64,000 bases of DNA from positions 16,935 through 80,934 of the forward strand of contig PMSN01000010.1 of NCBI GenBank assembly GCA_003167555.1, in the 5' to 3' direction. This stretch comes from Spartobacteria bacterium. GTDB lineage: Bacteria > Verrucomicrobiota > Verrucomicrobiia > Chthoniobacterales > UBA10450. The notes under the pieces were generated by a model that saw only the letters and a list, made by a program, of their open reading frames with translations, had not been told where the DNA came from and did not search any database. Of the stretch, positions 12,313-21,447 are shown one piece after another (positions within the stretch are counted from its first letter, which is position 1; every line of letters starts with the position of its first letter). A program made the translations under genes and the position numbers.

Positions 12313-13782
12313 ATGCCGCGCCGTCCGCCGGAATTCCTTGTTCTCGCGCTGGACATCGGAAGCTCGTCCACGCGTTCGGCCTTATTCGATGAAAAAGGAC
12401 GCGTGGTCGCGTCGACCAGCGCGTGCCGGGAATATTCGGTCCGCTACACCGCGGATGGCGGCGCGGAGCTTTCTCCCCTGCTGCTCCGGGGCGCGACTGC
12501 GACCTGTCTTCGGGAAACACTCAAAGCGCGGCGCGATTCTCGTTCGCTGCGACGGATCCCCGTGGTCGCAACGGGCGCTTCCGCGTTCTGGCACAGCCTT
12601 CTTGGCGTCGACGGCAAGGGCCGTCCGATCACGCCGGTGTTTACCTGGGCCGATTCGAGATGCGCGCGGGACGCGGCCCAGTTGCGGGTTGAACTCGACG
12701 AAAGAATAGTCCATGCGCGAACCGGCTGCATGTTGCGCGCTTCGTTCTGGCCGGCAAAACTGCGCTGGCTCCGTCGCACCCAAAGAAGCGTCACCAAACG
12801 CGCGGTGCGCTGGGTCTCGCCCGCTGAGTGGATTTTCGCAGAATTGTTCGGCGTAAGCGGATGCAGTCACTCGATGGCCAGCGCCACCGGACTTTACCAT
12901 CTCCGCGCGAAGCGATGGGACCCGGTTTTATGTGAAGCTTGCGGAATCGAACTCGATCAACTGGGCGAGCTAACCGACGCCGCGCCCGGCGGACCGGCGC
13001 AACTGCAACTGCGCGACACAAAATTTTTTCCCGCCATCGGTGACGGCGCGGCGGGCAATCTCGGCTGCGGCGCGGACCGTGCGGGACGGATTGCGGTCAA
13101 CATCGGGACGAGCGCGGCGGTGCGCATGATGGAGACGAGCGGGGCGCGGCCGGCGCCGTTTGGGTTGTTCCGCTACGCGATCGACCGCGAACGAACTGTT
13201 CTCGGCGGAGCCGTGAGCAACGCCGGAAATCTGCGGCAGTGGTGTTTGCGCGAGCTGCGCCTCAATGAATCCGCTGCGAGCACGGAGAGAATGCTTTCGC
13301 GCACCGCGGCCGCCACCGACGAACTCACGGTTCTGCCCTTCTGGGTGAACGAGCGCGCGCCGACGTGGCCGGAGAATTTGCGGGGCGCTGTCATCGGTCT
13401 GACCCAGGCCAGCTCTGCCGCCCAACTTCTCCGGTCCGCGACCTCGGCGGTTTATTATCGCTTGGGCGAAATCCTCGACCTGATCGAGAGCGCCGCCGGT
13501 CGCTCGAAAGAGGTGATCGTCTCCGGCGGCATTCTCCATTCGGCCGCATCGCTGCGTCTGCTCGCGGATGCAATGGGCCGCGATCTTCGTGTTTCCTCCG
13601 AACCCGAGGCTTCGTTGCGCGGCGCCGCGGTTTATGTTCTGGAAAAACTGGGCTGCAAAGTGGCTCCGCTGCGAAATGGAAACGTCGTGCGACACGACCG
13701 CGCGCTCGCGAAGAAGCATCGCATCCGACGTGAGCGCCAGGTCGCGCTGGAAAAGTTGCTATCGATTAATCTGAACGGATGA
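12313..13782 (+). CDS. FGGY family carbohydrate kinase
   Basis: VLALDIGSSSTRSALFDEKGRVV...; VAVNIGTSAAVRMM; KEVIVSGGILHSAASLRLLADAMG. Confidence 0.88.
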   Translation: MPRRPPEFLVLALDIGSSSTRSALFDEKGRVVASTSACREYSVRYTADGGAELSPLLLRGATATCLRETLKARRDSRSLRRIPVVATGASAFWHSLLGVDGKGRPITPVFTWADSRCARDAAQLRVELDERIVHARTGCMLRASFWPAKLRWLRRTQRSVTKRAVRWVSPAEWIFAELFGVSGCSHSMASATGLYHLRAKRWDPVLCEACGIELDQLGELTDAAPGGPAQLQLRDTKFFPAIGDGAAGNLGCGADRAGRIAVNIGTSAAVRMMETSGARPAPFGLFRYAIDRERTVLGGAVSNAGNLRQWCLRELRLNESAASTERMLSRTAAATDELTVLPFWVNERAPTWPENLRGAVIGLTQASSAAQLLRSATSAVYYRLGEILDLIESAAGRSKEVIVSGGILHSAASLRLLADAMGRDLRVSSEPEASLRGAAVYVLEKLGCKVAPLRNGNVVRHDRALAKKHRIRRERQVALEKLLSINLNG

Positions 13783-13799
13783 ACACGCGGCAAGCTTTG

Positions 13800-13985
13800 T
13801 CATCCCGCCCTTTCGCTGACACTTTCAATTTCGCCGGGGCGGCAATGAATGGTCAGCACGATCGGGCGGCAGCAAACGCTGCAATCTTCGATCAAGGTCT
13901 GCTCCCTTTGCGACGTGTCGACTTGAAGCGGAAACGTCTCACCGCAATGCGGACAGACGACTTCCGTTTCGTGAATCAGTTCCAT
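13800..13985 (-). CDS. CPXCG motif-containing cysteine-rich small protein
   Basis: [42 protein letters not shown]; start placed at M12 of the 72-aa ORF. Confidence 0.82.
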   Translation of the reverse strand: MELIHETEVVCPHCGETFPLQVDTSQREQTLIEDCSVCCRPIVLTIHCRPGEIESVSERAG

Positions 13986-14100
13986 GGCGTTGTTTCCGAC
14001 TCGATTCTTGCACAACAACCGCCGTTGACCAGTGCCCCCAAGAGTCCTCTAGTGACACCATTCTTCATCGACAGGAACAAAGCTCGCCGCCGCTAAACTG

Positions 14101-14598
14101 ATGGAATTCGCCCACAACATCTTCAGCGACGAGAGCCTGTGTCATTGGTCATTCTTCTCGTTCGCTGCACAGGGCCGGGACGAAGCGACCACCGCGGACA
14201 GACCCACTCCCCTGCGCGCCGCATCCCGGACGCGTCCGCTTCGGATTCTCCTGGTGGAAGATCACAAGGACACGCTGCGTTCCCTGAAATTTCTCCTCAC
14301 CCGCCTCGGTCACCAGGTCTTGAGCGCCGAGAACATGACCGAAGCGTTGCGCATCTCCGAGGCGGAACAGTTCGATCTCCTTCTCAGCGACATCGGTCTG
14401 CCCGATGGAAGCGGGCTCGAACTCATCCGGCAAATTCGCCAAAAGCGCGAGGTCAACGCCATCGCAGTGAGCGGCTATGGAATGGACGAAGACATCCAGC
14501 GGAGCCAGGAAGCAGGCTTCTTCGAACACCTGACCAAGCCGATCAGCCTCGATCGCTTGCAGGAAGTGATCGATCGAATCGAGTCGCAGTCGCGCTAG
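14101..14598 (+). CDS. Response regulator receiver protein (single REC domain)
   Basis: [36 protein letters not shown]...[18 protein letters not shown]...[12 protein letters not shown]. Confidence 0.9.
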   Translation: MEFAHNIFSDESLCHWSFFSFAAQGRDEATTADRPTPLRAASRTRPLRILLVEDHKDTLRSLKFLLTRLGHQVLSAENMTEALRISEAEQFDLLLSDIGLPDGSGLELIRQIRQKREVNAIAVSGYGMDEDIQRSQEAGFFEHLTKPISLDRLQEVIDRIESQSR

Positions 14599-16007
14599 AG
14601 CGCGGCGTCGGATTTTTTCGCCGCGTCAGAAACCGCGGCTTCGTTCACTTTGCGGAAATGCAATTGGCCGACGCGCCGTCCATCGGTGTGGGAAATGGTG
14701 ACGAGATAATTTTCTATCCGCACCTGCTCGCCCTGTTTCGGCAAATGCCCGAGCAAGTGTGTGACGTAACCGCCAATCGTGCTCACGTCGGCGCTTTCCA
14801 ATTCCAGCCCGGCCAAGTCGCGCAATTCGTAAAGCCCGAGCGCGCCGTCGACGGCAAATTCATTTTCGTTGATGGTGCGAAACTCTTCCTTCTCGGTATC
14901 GAACTCGTCCTGGATGTCGCCCACGATTTCCTCGAGCACGTTTTCGAGCGTGACCATGCCGACCGTCCCGCCGTATTCATCCACGACGATGGCGAGGTGT
15001 GCGTGTTTGGTGAGAAAAAGATTGAGCAACTTCTCCAGCGACATCATTTCCGGCACCGGGGTCAGATCGCGCTTGATCCGCAGAAGATCGGGGTGCGGAT
15101 CGCGCATCATCGGGACCAGCTCCTTGATGTGAACGAGGCCGACGGTGTTATCGAGATGCCCGCGGCAGAGCGGAAAACGCGTGTGCCGCGATTCGAGCGC
15201 CTTCTTGACGTTCTCTTCGAATGTTTCTTCGAGATCGAGGAAGACCACTTCGCCGCGAGGCGTCATGATATCGCGCACGACGCGCCGGCGCAGATCGAGC
15301 GCATTCACGAGCAGGTCGCGGCCGAGCGACGACACTTCATCCGATTTCTCGCTTTCATCCAAAATGAGCCGCAATTCCTCCTCGCTGTGCGCGAGTTCCG
15401 AACCCGCGACTGACTTGATGCGCAGCAATTTCGCCAGGAAAAAGTTTGACGATTTATTAAGCAGCCAGATGGCGGGCTTGAAGATTATGTAGAAGACCCC
15501 GAGCGGTCGGGCGAGCAGGAGGGAGACTGACAAGGGATTGCCGATGGCGAGGTATTTGGGTGCCAGCTCGCCGAAGACGATGTGGAGAAACGTGATCCCG
15601 ACGAAGGCGAGCGCGATCGAGATGGTCGAGACGAGGGCAGGCGAATGGACATTCACCAGCGCGAAAGCCGGCTGAAGCAGGCGCGCGAGAAATTGCTCGC
15701 CGATCCAGCCCAGCGCGAGACTGGCCAGGGTAATCCCGAGTTGCGTGGCGGAAAGATAAGCGTCGAGATGCCCGCGGACGTGCTTCGCGAAAATCGCGCG
15801 GAGATTCCCCTCCTCCACCAGGGCGTCGAGCTGGCTGGACCGCACTTTGACGATGGCGAATTCCGAGGCCACGAAAAAAGCGTTGAGGACTACCAGAGCA
15901 AAGATCACCGCCAGTTTGCCGACGATTATCGCCGGGGAATCCCAATGCTCCGAGATCGCTTCGGCCAGGGGGACGGCGGCGAGAAATGGAAGTAGCAACG
16001 AATTCAT
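14595..16007 (-). CDS. Hemolysin C / CorC-like protein (DUF21, CBS pair, CorC/HlyC C-terminal domain)
   Basis: [22 protein letters not shown]...[29 protein letters not shown]. Confidence 0.93.
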   Translation of the reverse strand: MNSLLLPFLAAVPLAEAISEHWDSPAIIVGKLAVIFALVVLNAFFVASEFAIVKVRSSQLDALVEEGNLRAIFAKHVRGHLDAYLSATQLGITLASLALGWIGEQFLARLLQPAFALVNVHSPALVSTISIALAFVGITFLHIVFGELAPKYLAIGNPLSVSLLLARPLGVFYIIFKPAIWLLNKSSNFFLAKLLRIKSVAGSELAHSEEELRLILDESEKSDEVSSLGRDLLVNALDLRRRVVRDIMTPRGEVVFLDLEETFEENVKKALESRHTRFPLCRGHLDNTVGLVHIKELVPMMRDPHPDLLRIKRDLTPVPEMMSLEKLLNLFLTKHAHLAIVVDEYGGTVGMVTLENVLEEIVGDIQDEFDTEKEEFRTINENEFAVDGALGLYELRDLAGLELESADVSTIGGYVTHLLGHLPKQGEQVRIENYLVTISHTDGRRVGQLHFRKVNEAAVSDAAKKSDAAL

Positions 16008-16053
16008 TTAACGGATGCGAGCCCAGCACCCGAAAACCCGCGACCCGGGGTTC

Positions 16054-16323
16054 CTACCAGCTCGATTTGGTCACACCCGGAATGAACCCGGCCGAGGCGA
16101 GCTCTCGGAAAGTCAGGCGCGAAATCTTGAAGCGGCGAATAAACGCACGACGGCGGCCGCTCACTTCGCAACGATTGACCACCCGCGTGGGGCTGGCATC
16201 GCGCGGAAGCTGCGACAGACCCATGTAATCTTTCTTCGCCTTCAGCTCAGCACGCAGGGCCGCGTATTTTTTCACGGTTGCGCGCTTACGGTTGTTGCGA
16301 TTTATCCAGGACGTTTTCGCCAT
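16054..16323 (-). CDS. rpsN: 30S ribosomal protein S14 (zinc-free type)
   Basis: MAKTSWINRNNRKRATVKKYAALRAELK...NRCEVSGRRRAFIRRFKISRLTFRELASAGFIPGVTKSSW; lacks paired CXXC. Confidence 0.95.
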   Translation of the reverse strand: MAKTSWINRNNRKRATVKKYAALRAELKAKKDYMGLSQLPRDASPTRVVNRCEVSGRRRAFIRRFKISRLTFRELASAGFIPGVTKSSW

Positions 16324-16449
16324 AAAGGAACGCGGAAAGTAGCGAAGAACGCCCGGGATGCAACTTCTTTTCTGGGCGCGGGCGATTTCGACGCGTGGCG
16401 AAGGCATCACACTAAGGACACGAAGGCGAACAGGTTTGCTTCTTTCCTA

Positions 16450-16491
16450 GTTGGACGTTGAGCGTTGGGCGTTGGACGTTGGACGTTGGAC
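16450..16491. repeat. 7-bp tandem repeat (GTTGGAC)x~6 immediately upstream of a CDS
   Basis: gttggac gttgagc gttgggc gttggac gttggac gttggac. Confidence 0.9.
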
Positions 16492-16498
16492 GTTTCCG

Positions 16499-17302
16499 AT
16501 GCTTTCGCTCAAGACCGCCACCTTCCCCTCCTCCGCCGCCGAACTCACTCGCCTTCTAAACGAAAGTCTTGGACACCTCTTTCATCTCGACGCCGATCCG
16601 GTCGGAATTCGCGAAGAATCCTATCCGCATCTCGAGGAACTTAGCGTTTCCCTCGACGGTGCCCGGCTCCGCGACAATTCTCCGCGACCCTCTTCTGCCT
16701 CAGGTGCGGCTACGCCTGCTCTCGAAGTCGATCGGCTGACCCTCAACGCCTCCGCGCTCTCGCTTGGTCCCGCAACCGTCGATGTCTCTCTTGCCGCTCA
16801 AGCAGTCCAATTCGTCCAGACGCCGAACGGCGACGACGAAATCATTCTTTCAATCGAGAGCGCCGCCGATGGCAGGATCGAGATCTCGGCCTCGCCGCCC
16901 GAGCTCGAAGCGGTCATCGCCAAAGTGGCGAAAAACGAAGCGGGCAAGCACGGCGTCACGATCGACAGCGTTGAGCTAAAGTTGCGATCGAAAAGCTCGC
17001 GCTCGCTCGCGGCGGAGGTGTGCCTCCGCGCGTGCAAAATATTTCTCAACGCCTCGATCCGAATCACCGGGCAACTCGATCTCGACGAAGAACTCAACGC
17101 CACAATCTCCGGCCTCGATTGCACCGGCGACGGCGCGATTGCCACGCTCGCATGCGGCGTCCTCAAACCGCATCTGCAAAAACTCGACGGCCGCGAGATC
17201 GCACTCATGTCGCTGCCGCTCGGCGAAGTCCGCCTGCGCGACGTGCAGGTCTCCGTCGGGGACAAGCTCTCTGTCACTGCTCAATTCGGTAAAGTAACGT
17301 AA
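16499..17302 (+). CDS. DUF2993-like / LmeA-type lipid-binding protein (putative)
   Basis: Downstream start MLSLKTATFPSSAAELTRLLNESLG; ELEAVIAK, VTIDSVELKLRSKSSRSLAAEVCLRA pattern; fold assignment tentative. Confidence 0.5.
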   Translation: MLSLKTATFPSSAAELTRLLNESLGHLFHLDADPVGIREESYPHLEELSVSLDGARLRDNSPRPSSASGAATPALEVDRLTLNASALSLGPATVDVSLAAQAVQFVQTPNGDDEIILSIESAADGRIEISASPPELEAVIAKVAKNEAGKHGVTIDSVELKLRSKSSRSLAAEVCLRACKIFLNASIRITGQLDLDEELNATISGLDCTGDGAIATLACGVLKPHLQKLDGREIALMSLPLGEVRLRDVQVSVGDKLSVTAQFGKVT

Positions 17303-17349
17303 GCTTCGAGCTTGCGATTCCACCCGACACAAGCGACGCGCTTGTGCTA
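17298..17349. repeat. Double-hairpin repeat (AAGCTtcgAGCTT and CACAAGCG-acg-CGCTTGTG); includes the stop codon of the upstream CDS
   Basis: Two adjacent inverted repeats read directly. Confidence 0.7.
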
Positions 17350-17363
17350 TTCTTTCCGCCCCA

Positions 17364-18167
17364 ATGATCATCAAAATCGGCTTCGATATCGAGTTCGAGC
17401 TTCCTGGCCCGACGCCGATGATCTTGATGCTTTACGTGCATCCCTCGCGCCAACGCGACCTGCGCACCGAGGAAAAAATTGCTGTCGAGCCCAACATCCC
17501 GCTGACCGATTTCACCGACCTCTACGGCAACCGTTGCGCGCGCGTCCTTGCGCCGGCTGGCAACGTGCGCTTCTCGCTCGAAGCCCTGATCGAAGACAGC
17601 GGCCAGCTTGACGAACAATGTCCCGACGCCATCCAGCATGCGGTTGAGGACCTGCCGAGTGACACGCTTCCTTTCCTTCTCACGAGTCGCTACTGCGAGG
17701 TCGACAAGCTTTCCGACATTGCCTGGCAGCTCTTCGGCGCGACTGCTCCCGGCTGGCCGCGCGTCAAAGCCATCTGCGATTGGGTGCACAACCACATCAC
17801 CTTTGGTTACCACTTCGCCGATGCCTCCAAGTCCGCCTTCGATGTTTACAATGATCCGCGCGGCGTCTGCCGCGACTTCAGCCACCTCGCTCTCGCCTTC
17901 TGCCGTTGTATGAACATTCCCGCGCGCTACGTCGCCGGCTACATGGGCGACATCGGTGTGCCGGTCGTGCTCCCGATGGATTTCAGCGGCTGGTTCGAAG
18001 TCTACCTCGGCGGTCGCTGGTATACCTTCGATTCCCGGCACAACATTCCCCGCATCGGTCGCATCGTCATGGCCGTGGGCCGTGACGCCGCCGATGTAGC
18101 TATCACGACCAATTTCGGCCGAGCTGTCTTGAAGAAATTCTTCATCATCAGCGACGAAGTCTCGTAG
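17364..18167 (+). CDS. Transglutaminase-like domain protein
   Basis: WVHNHITFGYHFADASKSAFDVYNDPRGVCRDFSHLALAFCRCMNIPARYVAGYM...WFEVYLGGRWYTFDSRHNIPRIGR. Confidence 0.9.
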   Translation: MIIKIGFDIEFELPGPTPMILMLYVHPSRQRDLRTEEKIAVEPNIPLTDFTDLYGNRCARVLAPAGNVRFSLEALIEDSGQLDEQCPDAIQHAVEDLPSDTLPFLLTSRYCEVDKLSDIAWQLFGATAPGWPRVKAICDWVHNHITFGYHFADASKSAFDVYNDPRGVCRDFSHLALAFCRCMNIPARYVAGYMGDIGVPVVLPMDFSGWFEVYLGGRWYTFDSRHNIPRIGRIVMAVGRDAADVAITTNFGRAVLKKFFIISDEVS

Positions 18168-18190
18168 CGTGTGGTGAAACAATGCTCTCT

Positions 18191-18302
18191 CCGGGTAGCG
18201 CACGCGTCTCGCGTGTTGGCGATGGCGTCCCGCCATCGCGGACTTTTCCTGCATGCCGGCGCTGGATAAAGATTGTTTCGGCGAGACGCGTGTGCTACCC
18301 GG
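18191..18302. repeat. Family B palindromic element (CCGGGTAGC...GCTACCCGG)
   Basis: Perfect 9-bp ends; internal similarity with 12102-12250. Confidence 0.88.
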
Positions 18303-18351
18303 AATGCCGCGCCGCGAGAATCTGCTATACGTTTAAACGCCAGGAGGAAAT

Positions 18352-18714
18352 ATGCCTACCCAAGATAAGTGCTGTACGCTTGCCCCTTACTTCAAGGTCT
18401 CGAGTGGCAAGCTGGAAGCCTTCAAGAAACTTTGCGAGCAATTCGTCGCGAAGACGAGCGGGGAAACAAGGTGTCTTTGCTATGGGTTCTGCTTTGACGG
18501 CGACCAGGTTCATTGCCGCGAAGGCTATGCAGACGCTGAGGGTCTTCTGGCGCACTTGCAGAACGTCGGAGCGTTGCTCGAGGAGGCACTGAAGATCGCC
18601 GAGCTCACGCGCCTTGAGATTCACGGCCCCGAAGACGAACTGGTTAAGCTCCGCGAACCTCTCGCTCATCTGAAGCCACAATTCTTCGTCCTGGAGTATG
18701 GTTTCCGTCGTTAA
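18352..18714 (+). CDS. Antibiotic biosynthesis monooxygenase-like (ABM/dimeric alpha-beta barrel) small protein
   Basis: APYFKVSSGKLEAFKKLCEQFVAKTSGETRCLCYGFCFDGDQVHCREGYADAEGLLAHLQNVG. Confidence 0.6.
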   Translation: MPTQDKCCTLAPYFKVSSGKLEAFKKLCEQFVAKTSGETRCLCYGFCFDGDQVHCREGYADAEGLLAHLQNVGALLEEALKIAELTRLEIHGPEDELVKLREPLAHLKPQFFVLEYGFRR

Positions 18715-18726
18715 GCTGCCTTCGCG

Positions 18727-19179
18727 ATGAAGACAATGAAATCGATCAGATTACTCGTTATCGTAGCCGTCTGCCTTCTGGCCGGAGTTGGAAGAGCCGA
18801 GGCGCAACTAACCAAAATCAGCTTGGAGCGCACTCCGTGTTTCGGAACGTGTCCGGTTTACAAACTGACAGTCCATAGCGATGGGAAGGTGGAGTACGAA
18901 GGGAAGGAGTACGTGAAGGAGAAAGGGTCACGGAGCTCGAAGATCGACCAAAAGCTTTTCCTGAGACTTATGAAGAAGGTCGACGCAATCGGATTCTTCA
19001 AACTCAACGATCGCTATGAAGGCCGCGTGACTGACCTCCCCACTCGAATTACGACGGTAACCAAAGGCGATGTTTCAAAAACGGTGAGGAACTACTACGG
19101 AGGTCCAAAGGGGCTGCGCGACCTTGAGCAGTTGATTGACGAAGTGACCAACTCAGCGCAATGGACCGGCGTTCACTAG
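18727..19179 (+). CDS. Secreted DUF6438-like protein
   Basis: Signal peptide, then LTKISLERTPCFGTCPVYKLTVHSDGKVEYEGKEYVKEKG. Confidence 0.7.
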   Translation: MKTMKSIRLLVIVAVCLLAGVGRAEAQLTKISLERTPCFGTCPVYKLTVHSDGKVEYEGKEYVKEKGSRSSKIDQKLFLRLMKKVDAIGFFKLNDRYEGRVTDLPTRITTVTKGDVSKTVRNYYGGPKGLRDLEQLIDEVTNSAQWTGVH

Positions 19180-19229
19180 GACACCGATGGTCTTATCAAA
19201 AGATGACAGCCTCTTCCGATAAAAGATCT

Positions 19230-20198
19230 TCAGTCGCCGATTAACTCGGAGAATTTCTTCAGATCGATGTTGCCGCCGGAGACGATGGAGACGATCGGGC
19301 CCTGGCCTGCTTTGCCCGTCAATGCGGCCGCGAGCGGCAACGCTCCCGCGCCTTCGGAGATGATTCTTGCCTTTTCCGCCATCAATCGCATCGCCTTCTT
19401 TGTTTCCTCCAGCGTGACGACGATGTAGCCGTCCACGACTGGTTTCATCCGGTCCCACATCCGCGGGAAAACGCTCTGGCCGCCCGCGCCGTCGACGAAG
19501 GATTGTTTCCAGTCCTTAAACACTTGGGGCGATCCTTTCGCGAATGACAGCGCGGCCGGAGCAGCCGTTTCCGGTTCCGCACCGCAGATTTTGATGTCCG
19601 GTCTGAGCGCTTTGATGGCGCTGCCGACACCGGTGATGAGTCCGCCGCCACCTATGCTGGCGATAACCGCGACTGTGTCGGGCGCGTCTTCCAGGATCTC
19701 GAGGCCCATCGTCGCGTGACCGGCGATGAAGTTATGATCGTCGAATGGATGCACGAATGTTCCTTCGACGCCGGGAAAGGAACGTTCGTCGAGAGCTTTC
19801 CAAGCAACCTCATAAGGAACGGGAACGAGCTTCGCGCCGAGTGCTTTCATTCGCTCCACCTTCGAAGCCGGCGCCGTCTCGATCACCACGACGGTGCACG
19901 GAACGCCCGCGCGTCGCGCAGCGTAAGCCACGCCTTGCCCTGCGTTTCCCGCGCTAATCGTCCAGACGCCGCGTTTACGTTCGGAGTCGGATAACATCGC
20001 GACGGCATTCGCCGCGCCGCGCAACTTGTAGGCGTTGATCGGCTGAAGGTTCTCCAGCTTGAGCCGGACGTCGGGATAGCCCGGGCCGAGTTCGAGGCGA
20101 ATGAGCGGCGTGCGGACAATAGTATCTGCTATCCGCGCTCGAGCTTCCCTTATCTCAGACAGTTCTATGGGACGGACAGCTTCAAGAGTCGTTGGCAT
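19230..20198 (-). CDS. PLP-dependent threonine/serine dehydratase
   Basis: RTPLIRLE...KLENLQPINAYKLRGAANAV (SXKxRG-type Lys), GGGGLITG. Confidence 0.9.
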   Translation of the reverse strand: MPTTLEAVRPIELSEIREARARIADTIVRTPLIRLELGPGYPDVRLKLENLQPINAYKLRGAANAVAMLSDSERKRGVWTISAGNAGQGVAYAARRAGVPCTVVVIETAPASKVERMKALGAKLVPVPYEVAWKALDERSFPGVEGTFVHPFDDHNFIAGHATMGLEILEDAPDTVAVIASIGGGGLITGVGSAIKALRPDIKICGAEPETAAPAALSFAKGSPQVFKDWKQSFVDGAGGQSVFPRMWDRMKPVVDGYIVVTLEETKKAMRLMAEKARIISEGAGALPLAAALTGKAGQGPIVSIVSGGNIDLKKFSELIGD

Positions 20199-20218
20199 CG
20201 TGGTCTAATTCTAACCAG

Positions 20219-21325
20219 CTATTGTCTACTCAAGCGCCGGAACATCCAGAAGCCCAGCGCTAGAAAGAGCACGTTGGGGACCCAGACCAGCAGTTCGGGA
20301 TGGAGCTTCGGATTCGCGCGCAAGGTATCGGCGATGATGATGAAGAGGAAATAGAAGACGCCCACGACCAGACTCATCGCGAAACCAGAGGAGGTTTCGC
20401 GGCGATGCGCGGTAATGCCCAACGGCACGCCGACCAAGGCGAAAACCATGCAGGCCAGCGGGAAGGAGAAGCGTTTGTTGATCTCGGTGCGGCTCGAGCT
20501 GCGCATCTTGGAATCGCCGGTTTTCAATTGCTCCAGCAGTTGCTCGAGCGAAAGCATCGAACGGCTGGCGCGCCGCTTTTCCTTTTCGTAAAGGTCCTCC
20601 AGGCTGATGGGAAGCGTGCCTTCCGCCACGTTGACTCCATCGCGCATTCGGCGCAGATCGTAAGGCTCGGTTTCATCGCGTTGCTGGTAACGGGCGTTAT
20701 AAATGTGCATGAGGATGCGATGGTTCGGCAGATCGGTTTCGAGCAGGCCGGTGCGCGCGTGCGTCACTTTCATCGGCATCGCCTCGTCGTTGAATTCGAA
20801 AACGAGGATGTTCTCCAGTTTGTTTCCTTCTTTCTTGCCGACATAAATTTTCCGGCCGGGAAACTGATCGATCACCTGGTCGCTGCCGAACAATGCCATC
20901 GGATTGCGCGTGGCCAGGTTGAAGACGGTGGCGCGCATTTCTTCCTGGGCCGCGGGTGCGACCACAACGTTGAGCCAGAGCGATGCGGCCGTGCTGACGA
21001 GCGCGACCGCCAGGAGCGGAATGCAAATGCGCGTGATGCTGACGCCATTGGAACGAAGCGCGGTCAATTCGTTATCAGCCGAGAGCCGGCCGAAGACGAG
21101 CAGGACCGCGGTGAGCAGGCCCCAGGGAATCGTGAAGATGAGCGAGAACGGCAGGACGTAGGCGACGAAGCCGATGAGGTATTCGACCGGGAGATCGTGG
21201 TTGACGAGAAGCGGGAGGAGTTTGCGAAAGATGTTGCCGACGACGAGGACGAAGCTGAGCACGGCGACGGCGAACAAGAGATTCACCACCAACTGGCGCA
21301 GGATGTAGCGATCGATCAATTTCAC
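20219..21325 (-). CDS. LptF/LptG family permease (YjgP/YjgQ)
   Basis: MKLIDRYILRQLVVNLLFAVAVLSFVLVVGNIFRKL...GVPLGITAHRRETSSGFAMSLVVGVFYFLF. Confidence 0.9.
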   Translation of the reverse strand: MKLIDRYILRQLVVNLLFAVAVLSFVLVVGNIFRKLLPLLVNHDLPVEYLIGFVAYVLPFSLIFTIPWGLLTAVLLVFGRLSADNELTALRSNGVSITRICIPLLAVALVSTAASLWLNVVVAPAAQEEMRATVFNLATRNPMALFGSDQVIDQFPGRKIYVGKKEGNKLENILVFEFNDEAMPMKVTHARTGLLETDLPNHRILMHIYNARYQQRDETEPYDLRRMRDGVNVAEGTLPISLEDLYEKEKRRASRSMLSLEQLLEQLKTGDSKMRSSSRTEINKRFSFPLACMVFALVGVPLGITAHRRETSSGFAMSLVVGVFYFLFIIIADTLRANPKLHPELLVWVPNVLFLALGFWMFRRLSRQ

Positions 21326-21364
21326 GCTGCCGTTTGTTAGTTCGGTTCCGAGAGTGTGGCAAGT

Positions 21365-21428
21365 GCTGTAGCCGCGCCGCTCTGTCGGCGCGCCGAGAGA
21401 ACGCGGGACAGAGCGCCGCGGCTACAGC
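21365..21428. repeat. Family C-like palindrome (GCTGTAGCCGCGCCGCTCTGTC...GACAGAGCGCCGCGGCTACAGC)
   Basis: ~22-bp near-perfect arms; intergenic. Confidence 0.9.
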
Positions 21429-21447
21429 GATCGCGGATATTGCGGAG

